From Pseudomonas sp. (GTDB lineage Bacteria > Pseudomonadota > Gammaproteobacteria > Pseudomonadales > Pseudomonadaceae), in the NCBI GenBank assembly GCA_030654635.1, contig JAURXE010000650.1, positions 1 through 8,073 on the forward strand: a DNA stretch of 8,073 nucleotides, read 5' to 3'. The position numbers and the translations under genes were made by a program. The stretch's first letter is position 1. Each line of letters begins with the position of its first letter. The notes under the pieces are model-generated. The model was given only the letters and a program-made list of their open reading frames with translations. It ran no database searches and was not told where the DNA came from. Below are positions 1 to 7,510 of the stretch, in pieces.

Positions 1-809
1 TTCATGCCGGCCAAGTGCTGGATCGCGCCGGAAATACCAACAGCGATGTACAGCTGTGGTGCAACGATTTTGCCGGTTTGACCAACCTGCATATCGTTCG
101 GTACGAAGCCTGCGTCAACTGCGGCGCGCGAAGCACCCACGGCTGCGCCCAACTTGTCAGCTACTTTATAAAGCAGTTGGAAGTTGTCACCGTTCTGCAT
201 GCCACGACCGCCAGAAATGACGATTTTGGCGGCGGTCAGCTCAGGACGATCAGACTTGGCCAATTCTTCAGCCACGAATGCCGACTTGCCGGCGTCAGCC
301 GAACCACTAACAGCTTCAATAGCAGCAGAACCGCCTTCGGCGGCTACTGGATCAAAACCGGTGGAACGTACGGTGATCACTTTTACCGACGCAGTCGACT
401 GCACGGTAGCAATGGCGTTGCCGGCGTAGATCGGACGCATGAAGGTGTCGGCGCTGACCACGGCAATGATTTCCGAGATCTGATCAACATCCAGCTGAGC
501 GGCAACCCGCGGCAGGATGTTTTTGCCGTTGGCAGTCGCGCAAGCCAGGATATGGCTGTAGCCCTTACCCAGTTCAGCAACCAGCGGAGCAACGTTTTCC
601 GGCAGCTGATGGGCGTAAGCCGCATTGTCAGCAACCAGCACTTTAGCCACGCCAGCAATTTTGGCGGCAGCTTCAGCGGCAGCACCGCAAGCGCTACCGG
701 CAACCAGTACGTGAATATCGCCACCGATGGCTTGCGCCGCGGCAACAGTGTTCAACGTGGCGCCAGCGATGGCAGTGTTTGAGTGTTCAGCAATAACCAA
801 GATAGTCAT
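1..809 (-). CDS. etfA: Electron transfer flavoprotein alpha subunit (partial, C-terminus cut by window edge)
   Basis: This is the large subunit of the soluble ETF heterodimer, which carries FAD and accepts electrons from acyl-CoA and other dehydrogenases before passing them to ETF-QO. Reading leftwards from the ATG at 809, 269 uninterrupted codons are visible; the usual length is about 309, so roughly 40 C-terminal residues lie outside. The N-terminus ([19 protein letters not shown]) and the FAD domain are typical: [29 protein letters not shown] and, at residues 258-269, [12 protein letters not shown], which belongs to the ETF-alpha signature. The ATG follows the etfB TAA with no base between them, so the two are almost certainly co-transcribed and translationally coupled. 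Identity is very secure; only the end is missing. Confidence 0.97.
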   Translation of the reverse strand, partial: MTILVIAEHSNTAIAGATLNTVAAAQAIGGDIHVLVAGSACGAAAEAAAKIAGVAKVLVADNAAYAHQLPENVAPLVAELGKGYSHILACATANGKNILPRVAAQLDVDQISEIIAVVSADTFMRPIYAGNAIATVQSTASVKVITVRSTGFDPVAAEGGSAAIEAVSGSADAGKSAFVAEELAKSDRPELTAAKIVISGGRGMQNGDNFQLLYKVADKLGAAVGASRAAVDAGFVPNDMQVGQTGKIVAPQLYIAVGISGAIQHLAGM

Positions 810-1559
810 TTAGATTACCTTCGCCTCGTTCTTCAGTTTCTCAACCAGTTCAGCCACGGACTTAACCATGACGCCAGCGCTGCGGGTAGCCGGCGCTTCA
901 ACTTTCAGAGTCTTGACGGTGGAAGCAGTCGAAACACCCAGGGCGTCAGGGGTGATCACTTCCAGCGGCTTCTTCTTGGCCTTCATGATGTTCGGCAGCG
1001 ACGCGTAGCGCGGCTCGTTCAGGCGCAGGTCGGTAGTCACGATGGCCGGCAAGCTCAGGGCAACGGTCTGCAGACCGCCGTCAACTTCGCGGGTCACGTT
1101 AACTTTGTCGCCAGCCACTTCAACCTTGGAGGCGAAAGTACCTTGGGCGAAACCGCTCAGGGCAGCAAGCATTTGGCCAGTCTGGTTGTTGTCGCTGTCG
1201 ATGGACTGTTTGCCCAGGATCACCAGCTGTGGCTGCTCTTTGTCGACCACTGCTTTAAGCAGTTTGGCCACGGCCAAAGAGTTCAGCTCGTCGGCGCAGT
1301 CAACCAAAATGGCGCGATCAGCACCCAACGCCAAGGCGGTACGCAACTGCTCTTGAGCAGTGCTCGGGCCAATGGAAACAACCACGATTTCGCTAGCAAC
1401 GCCCTTCTCTTTCAGACGGACAGCTTCTTCCACAGCGATTTCGCAGAAGGGGTTCATCGACATCTTAACGTTCGCAAGATCAACGCCAGAGTTATCCGCT
1501 TTGACACGGATTTTGACGTTGTAGTCGACCACTCGTTTGACAGCTACAAGAACCTTCAT
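810..1559 (-). CDS. etfB: Electron transfer flavoprotein beta subunit
   Basis: This is the small ETF subunit. It binds a structural AMP and carries the loop that docks onto partner dehydrogenases. The protein has 249 residues, the normal family length. Visible hallmarks are the start [20 protein letters not shown], the segment [20 protein letters not shown] (31-50), the nucleotide-binding stretch [10 protein letters not shown] (121-130), and the recognition-loop region [20 protein letters not shown] (178-197), very close to that of mitochondrial ETF-beta. The ATG at 1559 matches the family N-terminus. Its ribosome site is weak: GAG lies 6 nt upstream and a better GGGAG lies about 13 nt upstream. 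It is first in the etfBA operon, divergent from ETF-QO, with its own promoter about 110 bp upstream. Confidence 0.97.
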   Translation of the reverse strand: MKVLVAVKRVVDYNVKIRVKADNSGVDLANVKMSMNPFCEIAVEEAVRLKEKGVASEIVVVSIGPSTAQEQLRTALALGADRAILVDCADELNSLAVAKLLKAVVDKEQPQLVILGKQSIDSDNNQTGQMLAALSGFAQGTFASKVEVAGDKVNVTREVDGGLQTVALSLPAIVTTDLRLNEPRYASLPNIMKAKKKPLEVITPDALGVSTASTVKTLKVEAPATRSAGVMVKSVAELVEKLKNEAKVI

Positions 1560-1623
1560 GGCTTACTCGTTACTCCCGGTGAATTAGAATGTCGCCTAGG
1601 TAGAACCTGGCTAGCTCTGCAGG

Positions 1624-1639
1624 GTCGGTCGCAACCGAC
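1624..1639 (-). other. Small hairpin in the etfB 5' leader
   Basis: GTCGGT (1624-1629) and ACCGAC (1634-1639) form a perfect 6-bp stem with a four-base loop. It lies in the expected untranslated leader of etfBA, about 65 nt before the start codon and downstream of the proposed promoter. No T-run follows, so it is not a terminator. It could stabilise the mRNA 5' end or be chance; function is unknown. Confidence 0.35.
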
Positions 1640-1674
1640 ATAAGTGCCCAATCTGCGGGCGTGAAACCGTCCGC

Positions 1675-1703
1675 ATTTTGACTGCATCACCCTCCTCGGT
1701 CAA
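1675..1703 (-). promoter_or_regulatory. Candidate sigma70 promoter of etfBA
   Basis: On the minus strand, TTGACC (1698-1703, 5/6 match to the -35 consensus) is followed by 17 bases and CAAAAT (1675-1680, 4/6 match to the -10). Transcription would start near 1668, leaving a leader of roughly 110 nt. It is the best-matching pair I found between the operator and etfB; a weaker pair, TTGCGC-N17-GATTAA, lies further upstream. Confidence 0.5.
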
Positions 1704-1763
1704 TACGCAGGAACGCCCGTTAATCAGCAGCCAAGCAAGGCGGCGCAAGGCTCACAGAGAATT

Positions 1764-1777
1764 CAAACAAACGTTTG
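1764..1777. promoter_or_regulatory. PsrA-type operator between etfBA and ETF-QO
   Basis: CAAAC (1764-1768), four bases, then GTTTG (1773-1777) fits the known PsrA pattern C/GAAAC-N2-4-GTTTG/C. The same bases contain a perfect 12-bp palindrome, ACAAACGTTTGT (1767-1778). The site sits immediately upstream of the ETF-QO -35 hexamer, where a bound TetR-type repressor would obstruct RNA polymerase. PsrA is a fatty-acid-responsive repressor, and from memory it controls ETF and ETF-QO genes in P. aeruginosa. Assignment to PsrA rather than a related regulator is inferred. The effect on etfBA is less certain because its proposed -35 lies 60 bp away. Confidence 0.65.
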
Positions 1778-1779
1778 TA

Positions 1780-1808
1780 TTGGACCCGCCGCAGGGTCTG
1801 GATATAAT
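1780..1808 (+). promoter_or_regulatory. Sigma70 promoter of ETF-QO
   Basis: TTGGAC (1780-1785), a 17-base spacer and a perfect TATAAT (1803-1808) form a strong promoter, with a start expected near 1815 and a leader of about 73 nt. The leader can form one of two small stems: GCTTT (1815-1819) with AAAGC (1828-1832), or CTGTGA (1822-1827) with TCACAG (1841-1846). They overlap and exclude each other; neither has a T-run. Confidence 0.8.
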
Positions 1809-1875
1809 GCCTTAGCTTTAACTGTGAAAAGCCCCTAGCCTCACAGCATAACTAAAATACCGAAGAGCCCTGAGT

Positions 1876-1880
1876 AGGAG
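1876..1880 (+). promoter_or_regulatory. Ribosome binding site deciding the GTG start of ETF-QO
   Basis: AGGAG lies 7 nt before the GTG at 1888. The in-frame ATG at 1903 would be 22 nt away, so the GTG is preferred. Confidence 0.8.
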
Positions 1881-1887
1881 AAAGTCT

Positions 1888-3552
1888 GTGGAACGCGAAT
1901 TTATGGAATTCGACGTCGTCATCGTCGGCGCCGGCCCAGCTGGTTTGTCCGCTGCCTGCCGACTGAAACAGAAGGCCGCTGAGGCTGGTAAAGAGATCAG
2001 CGTCTGCGTGGTTGAGAAAGGCTCCGAAGTCGGTGCGCACATTCTCTCCGGCGCAGTCTTCGAACCACGCGCTCTGAATGAGCTGTTCCCGGACTGGAAA
2101 GAACTCGGCGCCCCGCTGAACACGCCAGTTAAGCGCGACGACATCTATATGCTTAAAGATGCCACCGCCGCGATCAAGGTGCCTGGCCTGTTTGTGCCTA
2201 AAACCATGCACAACGAAGGCAACTTCATTATCTCCCTGGGCAACCTGTGTCGCTGGTTGGCCCAGCAAGCGGAAAACCTCGGCGTGGAAATCTACCCAGG
2301 CTTCGCCGCCCAAGAAGCCCTGATCGACGAAAACGGCGTAGTACGCGGCATCCTTACCGGAGATCTGGGCGTTGACCGCGAAGGTCACCCGAAAGACGGC
2401 CTGTACACCCCAGGCATGGAACTGCGTGGCAAGTACACGCTATTCGCGGAAGGCTGCCGTGGTCACCTTGGCAAGCAACTGATCAACAAATTCAAATTGG
2501 ATTCCGACGCTGACGCCCAGCACTACGGCATCGGCATCAAGGAAATCTGGGACATCGACCCAGCCAAGCACGAACAAGGTCTGGTGGTACACACCGCCGG
2601 CTGGCCGCTGGATGTAGTCGGCAATCAGAACACCGGTGGTTCTTTCCTTTATCACCTGGAAAACAACCAAGTGGTGGTCGGTCTGATCGTTGACCTGTCG
2701 TACAGCAACGCCAACCTCTCGCCGTTTGATGAGTTCCAGCGTTACAAGCACCACCCAGTGATCAAGCAATACCTGGAAGGCGGCAAGCGCGTCAGCTACG
2801 GCGCCCGCGCCATCGCCAAAGGCGGCCTGAACTCGTTGCCGAAGATGGTGTTTGCCGGCGGCGCACTGATCGGCTGCGACCTGGGCACCCTCAACTTCGC
2901 CAAGATCAAGGGCAGCCACACCGCCATGAAATCCGGCATGTTGGCCGCCGAAGCGGTGGCGGATGCCTTGTTTGCCGGCAGCGAAGGCGGCGATCAACTG
3001 ACCGCTTACGTCGACGCATTCAAAGCCAGCTGGCTGCATGACGAGTTGTTCCGCAGCCGTAACTTCGGCCCTGCCATGCACAAGTTCGGCGTATTGGCCG
3101 GCGCTGCATTCAACTACGTCGACCAGAATATCTTCGGCGGCAAACTGCCGTTCACCTTGCACGATACCAAGCCAGACTATGCCTGCATGAAGCTGGCGGC
3201 GGATTCGGCGAAGATCGACTACCCAAAACCGGATGGCAAACTGAGCTTCGACAAGCTCAGCTCGGTGTTCCTCTCCAACACCAACCATGAAGAAGAGCAG
3301 CCTTGTCACCTGAAACTCACCGACGCGAGCATCCCGCTCGGCCGTAACCTGCCACTCTACGACGAACCAGCTCAGCGTTACTGCCCGGCTGGCGTGTATG
3401 AAATCGTGGTTAAGGAAGATGGCGAGAAGAAGTTCCAGATCAACGCACAGAACTGCGTGCACTGCAAAACCTGCGACATCAAAGACCCATCGCAGAACAT
3501 CAATTGGGTAACTCCAGAAGGTGCTGGCGGCCCGAACTACCCGAATATGTAA
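1888..3552 (+). CDS. Electron transfer flavoprotein-ubiquinone oxidoreductase (ETF-QO)
   Basis: This membrane-associated flavoprotein takes electrons from reduced ETF through a [4Fe-4S] cluster and FAD and reduces ubiquinone, linking fatty-acid and amino-acid oxidation to the respiratory chain. It has 554 residues, typical of bacterial ETF-QO. Visible features in order are the FAD Rossmann motif GAGPAG (14-19) with the ribose-binding Glu43 in VVEKG; the region around GGALIGCDLGT (324-334) with the following KIKGSHTAMKSG, conserved with mitochondrial ETF-QO; and the C-terminal ferredoxin-like domain with cluster ligands Cys499, Cys523, Cys526 and Cys529. The GTG start is chosen because of the AGGAG at 1876-1880. 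The gene is divergent from etfBA, has its own promoter and operator, and ends in a strong terminator 16 bp after the TAA. No anomaly is seen. Confidence 0.97.
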   Translation: MEREFMEFDVVIVGAGPAGLSAACRLKQKAAEAGKEISVCVVEKGSEVGAHILSGAVFEPRALNELFPDWKELGAPLNTPVKRDDIYMLKDATAAIKVPGLFVPKTMHNEGNFIISLGNLCRWLAQQAENLGVEIYPGFAAQEALIDENGVVRGILTGDLGVDREGHPKDGLYTPGMELRGKYTLFAEGCRGHLGKQLINKFKLDSDADAQHYGIGIKEIWDIDPAKHEQGLVVHTAGWPLDVVGNQNTGGSFLYHLENNQVVVGLIVDLSYSNANLSPFDEFQRYKHHPVIKQYLEGGKRVSYGARAIAKGGLNSLPKMVFAGGALIGCDLGTLNFAKIKGSHTAMKSGMLAAEAVADALFAGSEGGDQLTAYVDAFKASWLHDELFRSRNFGPAMHKFGVLAGAAFNYVDQNIFGGKLPFTLHDTKPDYACMKLAADSAKIDYPKPDGKLSFDKLSSVFLSNTNHEEEQPCHLKLTDASIPLGRNLPLYDEPAQRYCPAGVYEIVVKEDGEKKFQINAQNCVHCKTCDIKDPSQNINWVTPEGAGGPNYPNM

Positions 3553-3568
3553 GCGGCTAGCGGCACAT

Positions 3569-3596
3569 AAAAAAGGGCTCCTCGGAGCCCTTTTTT
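3569..3596. terminator. Bidirectional intrinsic terminator between ETF-QO and the DUF1285 gene
   Basis: GGGCTC (3575-3580) pairs with GAGCCC (3585-3590) around a CTCG loop. The stem is flanked by six A (3569-3574) and six T (3591-3596), so a T-run follows the stem on both strands. It lies between the convergent stops at 3552 and 3609 and can end both transcripts. Confidence 0.92.
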
Positions 3597-3608
3597 GTTG
3601 CCTGTAAT

Positions 3609-4175
3609 TTATTCGTCCTGCAGACCAATCGGAAAAAACACCCCGCCACTCCAGACGCCCAGCCATACTCGCCCGTCAAGCTCGCAGGGCTGCGCCAACT
3701 CGACCAGCTGATAAAACACACTGCGTAAAATCAGCGCTTCCAGATTGCTGCGCATCAGCACATAGGGCGATGGCTCCTGGGTCAGCGGATCGATGGCAAA
3801 GCGCAGAGGATGCTTAGCGCCGGCCTCGACTTCATCTTCAACATTGCTGGTAAAGCGCAATACCTGCGCGTTACCTTCGCCCTGGACCTGCAGACTGACC
3901 ACCACAAAAGGCGCGTCATCCACCTGGATTCCGACTTTCTCAACCGGCGTCACCAGAAAATACTCATCGCCATCGCGGCGGATGATGCTGGAGAACAGCT
4001 TAACCATCGGCTTGCGGCCAATCGGCGTGCCCAGGTAAAACCAACTGCCATCGCGGGCAATGCGCATATCAATAGCGCCGCAGCACGGCGGATTCCACAG
4101 ATGCACCGGCGGCAAGCCCTTCTTGCCCAGCATGGGAATCTGCGCCAACAAATCGGCGGTTTTTGCCTCAGTCAT
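3609..4175 (-). CDS. DUF1285 family protein
   Basis: The product is 188 residues and resembles the DUF1285 family, small cytoplasmic proteins of unknown function common in proteobacteria. Recognisable segments are GLPPVHLWNPP near the N-terminus, then IDMRIARDGSWFYLGTPIGR, LFSSIIRRDGDEYFLVTPVEK and, near the end, PYVLMRSNLEALILRSVFYQL. No signal peptide, membrane helix or catalytic motif is evident. The ATG at 4175 is chosen because GGGGG lies 6 nt upstream and the N-terminus MTEAKTADLLAQIP is family-like; an in-frame extension to 4283 would only read through the upstream gene. The start overlaps the end of the lipoprotein gene by 8 bases, so the two are probably coupled. Family assignment is from recall of its conserved motifs; function is unknown. 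Confidence 0.88.
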   Translation of the reverse strand: MTEAKTADLLAQIPMLGKKGLPPVHLWNPPCCGAIDMRIARDGSWFYLGTPIGRKPMVKLFSSIIRRDGDEYFLVTPVEKVGIQVDDAPFVVVSLQVQGEGNAQVLRFTSNVEDEVEAGAKHPLRFAIDPLTQEPSPYVLMRSNLEALILRSVFYQLVELAQPCELDGRVWLGVWSGGVFFPIGLQDE

Positions 4176-4806
4176 AAGTAGCCCCCTGCTCACTGACACC
4201 CAGCAAGCTGCGGGCATAATCGCGCAGCGGCGCGGCCAGCAAGTCTTGCGGCTTGGCATCATAGAAATTGAACAGACCGCCACGACTGCGGATTTGTACG
4301 GAGTCGACCAGATAGCGGGTACTGGTCTCGATCAACATCAGCTGCACCACGCCATGGTCGACGCCGAGGCGATCGAGTGCCTCCTGATCTTGCCACTCGT
4401 CCGTGGTGCCGATCCGATCATCTGCAGTAGCAAAACGCGCATACAACAGGTAATTGGCCGCTGCGGTGCGCGCCTGACCCATGGCCGCATCCAGCCCGAG
4501 CGGCTGCGGCGCGCGCTGCACCAGGGGGAAGTACTGAATAAACCCGGCAAAGGCTTCTTCCGCCACCACATTGGGCCGCGGATAGGCGCTGCCCGGCGGC
4601 ACGAAAGGCCCTTGAGCGATATAGATGAACGAGTCGACCTGCAGGTGCCGAGAGTTCAGCCGATAGGTGCGGCTGTGGTCCAGCACACCGGCATCGCTGA
4701 GCTGAGCGCCGACGCCGTCGGCCATATCACTGACACTCATGCAGGCGCTGAGGCTCAGCAACAACAGCGAGACAATCAAACACTTCATGACAATCAAACC
4801 ACGCAT
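4168..4806 (-). CDS. DUF4823-type lipoprotein
   Basis: This is a predicted lipoprotein of 212 residues. The N-terminus has positive charges (R2, K8), a hydrophobic core IVSLLLLSLS and a lipobox LSAC with the lipidated Cys22. There is no Asp after the Cys, so the outer membrane is the likelier destination. The remainder contains AGVLDHSRTYRLN, VDSFIYIAQGPFVPPG and QLMLIETSTRYLVDSVQIRS, which I associate with DUF4823, a Pseudomonas-rich family of unknown function. The ATG at 4806 is preferred over the one at 4788 because GGAG lies 8 nt upstream of it. The stop overlaps the DUF1285 start (ATGACTGA). Ninety bases separate it from the preceding radical SAM gene, and I found no convincing promoter there. 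The lipoprotein call is firm, the family name less so. Confidence 0.82.
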   Translation of the reverse strand: MRGLIVMKCLIVSLLLLSLSACMSVSDMADGVGAQLSDAGVLDHSRTYRLNSRHLQVDSFIYIAQGPFVPPGSAYPRPNVVAEEAFAGFIQYFPLVQRAPQPLGLDAAMGQARTAAANYLLYARFATADDRIGTTDEWQDQEALDRLGVDHGVVQLMLIETSTRYLVDSVQIRSRGGLFNFYDAKPQDLLAAPLRDYARSLLGVSEQGATYD

Positions 4807-4896
4807 GAGAATTTCTCCAGACGCCGCGACAGAAAGTCGACGGACCGCTCAATAGTCACTCAGCGATGCAGTTTACGCGCCATTTGTTAGGCCGCC

Positions 4897-5790
4897 TTAC
4901 AAGCCGCGCTGCCACTCCTGGCGTAACCGCGCCTGCTGCGGCTGCTCGATGGCCTGGCGAACCTGTGCCAGCATGCGGGCTTTGTCGGCGCCCAACACAC
5001 CTTTGAGCACTAGGTAATTGGACGCATGATCACTGCGAAATACCGTATCACGCAGCTCCAGTGCCTGCACAAAACCCTCGATCTCAACAAACAGTTGTTG
5101 CTGGGAAAGTGGCTGATAATCGTTAAAGCCTGCGCGAAAACGCGCCTCACCCGTGGGAAAACTCACCACGAGGGTCGAGAGGAACTCCGGCTGGGCGGCA
5201 TTCATCAAGCGCGCCGAGTTCAGCGCGTGTTGCTCACTCAACGAGGTGCCACCCAAACCATTGAGCACCATCACCGAGCGGGTGATGCCGGCCTCACCGA
5301 GCTTATCCAAGGCGCTCAGGGTCGACTCGAAAGTCTCGCCTTTATTGACCCGCGCCAGCACCTCGTCATCACCCGACTCAGCGCCGACATAAGCCATTTT
5401 CAGCCCGGCATCGGCTAGCTCTTTAAGCTCGGCCACCGATTTTTTGCGCAAGTTACGCGGCAGGCAGTAGCTGGAGACGCGGGTAACCGTCGGCATATGT
5501 TCGGCGATGGCCGCCAGAATCGTCAGCAACCGCCGGGTCGGCAGCACTAAGGCATCGCCATCGGCCAGAAAAATCCGCTGCACTATCATCTGCTCGCCAC
5601 AGCTTTTGATTTCGTCCAGCACTTGCGCCTCATCGCGGGCGCGAAACTTCTTTTGCTCCTGGGTGTACATCTCGCAAAAGCTGCAGCCATTCCACGAGCA
5701 ACCATTGGTCACCGGCAAAATCAGCGAGTGGGCTTCGCTCGGCGGGCGAAACACGGGTTCGATGTAGTCGATCGGAAATTCTGCGGACAT
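4897..5790 (-). CDS. Uncharacterised radical SAM protein
   Basis: This is a 297-residue enzyme expected to bind a [4Fe-4S] cluster and S-adenosylmethionine and to start radical chemistry; the substrate is not known. The cluster motif is NGCSWNGCSFCEMY, with ligands Cys31, Cys36 and Cys39 in CX4CX2C spacing rather than the common CX3CX2C. It is followed by radical SAM barrel features: IFLADGDALVLP, VSSYCLPRNLRKKS and LKMAYVGAESGDDEVL. The overall pattern resembles COG1032-type radical SAM proteins, but no B12-binding domain is present. ATG at 5790 is preferred over GTG at 5796 because GAG lies 5 nt upstream, though the evidence is thin. It starts 23 bp after the moaA-like gene stop and is probably in the same transcript. 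It is a different family from MoaA, lacking a second cluster and the Gly-Gly tail. Confidence 0.88.
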   Translation of the reverse strand: MSAEFPIDYIEPVFRPPSEAHSLILPVTNGCSWNGCSFCEMYTQEQKKFRARDEAQVLDEIKSCGEQMIVQRIFLADGDALVLPTRRLLTILAAIAEHMPTVTRVSSYCLPRNLRKKSVAELKELADAGLKMAYVGAESGDDEVLARVNKGETFESTLSALDKLGEAGITRSVMVLNGLGGTSLSEQHALNSARLMNAAQPEFLSTLVVSFPTGEARFRAGFNDYQPLSQQQLFVEIEGFVQALELRDTVFRSDHASNYLVLKGVLGADKARMLAQVRQAIEQPQQARLRQEWQRGL

Positions 5791-5813
5791 AACCACTCAC
5801 TCACACAGGCAGC

Positions 5814-6781
5814 TTAGCCGCCAATAATTTTCATCACGGTAACGCCACCGGAGAACGCCACGTCTTGCTTGTCGCCCAGCGCGCGCACCAGCAAACGCTG
5901 CAGTGCCGGCAAGGCCTCATGCCGGGGCTTATCGAGCAAGTCGCCGACAAAATGCCGGTTGCTCGAGGACAAGCAACCGTGCAGCCAGCCGGTAGATGAC
6001 AAACGCAGACGCGAACAGGTTCGGCAAAATGGCACGCTCTCATTGGCAATCACGCCAAAAAAGCCCTGTCCAGGAATTTCATAACGCAACGCCGTGGCAT
6101 CCTGCGGCGCATCGGCCTGCAGGTATTCATAGCGCTCACCAATCAGCGCCAGCAACTCGGGCATGCCGACAAATTGCTGCAGAAAACCATTTAGATCACG
6201 GGCCAAATGGCCCATGCGCATCAGCTCGATAAAGCGCAGCTCAAAGCCACGCGCCAGGCAGTAGTCGAGTAGCGGCATGACCTGATCGAGGTTCTGTCCG
6301 CGCAGCGGCACCATATTGAGTTTGATCTTCAGGCCCGCTGAGCTGGCAGCCTCAAGCCCCTCCAGCACACTGGCCAGATCACCACCCCGGGCGATACGCC
6401 GAAAGGCTTGCGGATCAAGGGTGTCGAGGGAGACATTCAGCCGGCGAATCCCAGTATCCAGCAACAGCGGCAACTTGCGCTCAAGCAGCTGACCGTTAGT
6501 GGTCAGGCTGATGTCTTGTAGCCCCAAGCCACTGACTTCACGCAGAAAGGCCTCAAGCTTTGGGCTCACCAGCGGCTCACCGCCGGTGATGCGCAGGCGC
6601 TCGATGCCGGCGGCTTCGATCAGGTAGGCAACACCGCGCACTAGCGCCTGGGCGACAGTTCATCCTGCGCCGCCACCAGTCGCTTGCCGTTCGGCACGCA
6701 GTAGGTACAGGCATAGTTGCAGGCCGCCGTGAGGCTGATGCGCAAGTTGCGAAAACGTCGGCCCTGGCGATCAACAATCAT
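5814..6781 (-). pseudogene. moaA: GTP 3',8-cyclase (MoaA) with a one-base frameshift
   Basis: MoaA is the radical SAM enzyme that, with MoaC, makes cyclic pyranopterin from GTP in molybdenum cofactor synthesis. The first part starts at ATG 6781 (GGAG 6 nt upstream) and encodes CNYACTYC, the CX3CX2C ligands Cys21, Cys25 and Cys28. After Ser43 the frame runs into SPRR and a TAG at 6643-6641. In the next frame the protein resumes at AQALVRGVAYL (from 6653) and continues to the stop at 5814, with TGGEP (66-70), the second cluster CX2CX13C (Cys253, Cys256, Cys270) and the essential C-terminal Gly-Gly (321-322). Restoring one base near 6653-6654 gives an intact protein of 322 residues, so the lesion is a single missing base. 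It is either a recent inactivation or a sequencing error. A GTG at 6641 overlaps the TAG, but a restart there would lack the SAM cluster. Confidence 0.85.
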
Positions 6782-6807
6782 AGGAAACTCCGCTTCTGGA
6801 TGCTCGG

Positions 6808-6813
6808 AGTATA
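6808..6813 (-). promoter_or_regulatory. Candidate -10 element for the moaA-like gene
   Basis: TATACT on the minus strand (5/6 match to TATAAT) lies 26 nt upstream of the moaA start, in the 90-bp gap after the TetR gene. No good -35 lies 16-18 bp upstream, so promoter strength, or dependence on an activator, is uncertain. Confidence 0.4.
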
Positions 6814-6871
6814 TCGCCGCCACCGACCACAACACAGGCGCAACGCAGCGCCATTGGCCAGCTGAATGACA

Positions 6872-7510
6872 TCAACTAACCGGCGCGTCGCCATCGCGCT
6901 TGCGCTTGTTGCCCATGCGCACGCCAATATCCATCAGAAACTGAAAGAAGCCTTCCTGATCTTCCAACACATCACGCCAGAACGGTGAGTGATAGAGCGA
7001 CACCGCGCCATCGATCAAGGCCCAGGCAGCGCAAAAGTGAAAGTACGGCGGCACATCTTCCAGCTTGCCCTCGCTGATGCGCCCCTTGATCAGCAGGGTC
7101 AGGCGATCGAAGTTGGAGGCGCGGATCTTGTGCAATTCCTCAACCAATTCGGGCACGTGATTGCCGCGCACGGCTTTTTCTTCGAGACGATCAAACAGAC
7201 GATAGCGTTGCGGGTCGCGCATACGGAACGCGAAAAAAGCCCGTGAGATGGCCTCTTTGTCGTGCTCGACGTCGGTCGACTGCAAAATAGCGTTCAACTC
7301 GCGCTCGTAGTCGAGCATCAAGCGCAGGTAAATCTCAGCTTTGGACTTGAAGTGCTTATAGATGGTGCCCTTACCAATGCCTACCGCATCGGCAATCATT
7401 TCAACGGTCACACCCTCCTCGCCTTGAGCGAGAAACAGTTTCAACGCGGTGTCGAGAATCTCCTGCTCACGGCGGAGAAATTCGCGGACCTTACGGGGTT
7501 CTTTGTGCAT
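6872..7510 (-). CDS. TetR-family transcriptional regulator
   Basis: This is a 212-residue repressor-type protein. The N-terminal DNA-binding domain is clear: an opening helix REQEILDTALKLFLAQG (14-30), then the helix-turn-helix VEMIADAVGIGKGTIYKHF (36-54), followed by KSKAEIYLRLML. The rest is the all-helical ligand-binding domain, diverged and without an obvious ligand clue; HFCAAWALIDGAVSLY is its best-kept stretch. I place the start at ATG 7510 (MHKEPRKVREFLRR). The upstream in-frame ATG at 7549 overlaps a likely -10 element and would add a poorly conserved-looking leader; neither start has a strong Shine-Dalgarno, so this is moderately sure. The position matches, from memory, the TetR gene PA2957 of P. 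aeruginosa. The targets may include its own promoter or the downstream moaA and radical SAM genes; nothing proves this. Confidence 0.92.
   Translation of the reverse strand: MHKEPRKVREFLRREQEILDTALKLFLAQGEEGVTVEMIADAVGIGKGTIYKHFKSKAEIYLRLMLDYERELNAILQSTDVEHDKEAISRAFFAFRMRDPQRYRLFDRLEEKAVRGNHVPELVEELHKIRASNFDRLTLLIKGRISEGKLEDVPPYFHFCAAWALIDGAVSLYHSPFWRDVLEDQEGFFQFLMDIGVRMGNKRKRDGDAPVS

Noticed and set aside
15..1643. Long plus-strand open frames (255 and 286 codons) opposite etfA and etfB
   Set aside because: They are antisense to two certain genes, have compositions rich in Gly, Ser, Asn and His without any domain, and arise from codon bias of the real genes.
2440..3666. A 408-codon minus-strand open frame opposite ETF-QO
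   Set aside because: It is antisense to a certain gene, crosses the terminator and overlaps the DUF1285 gene; it has no family features or ribosome site.
4176..4283. N-terminal extension of the DUF1285 gene to 4283
   Set aside because: It would read out of frame through the lipoprotein gene; the ATG at 4175 has a good ribosome site and a family-like N-terminus.
6641..6660. Programmed ribosomal frameshift in the moaA-like gene
   Set aside because: There is no slippery heptamer or clear stimulatory structure at the junction, and MoaA is not known to use one.
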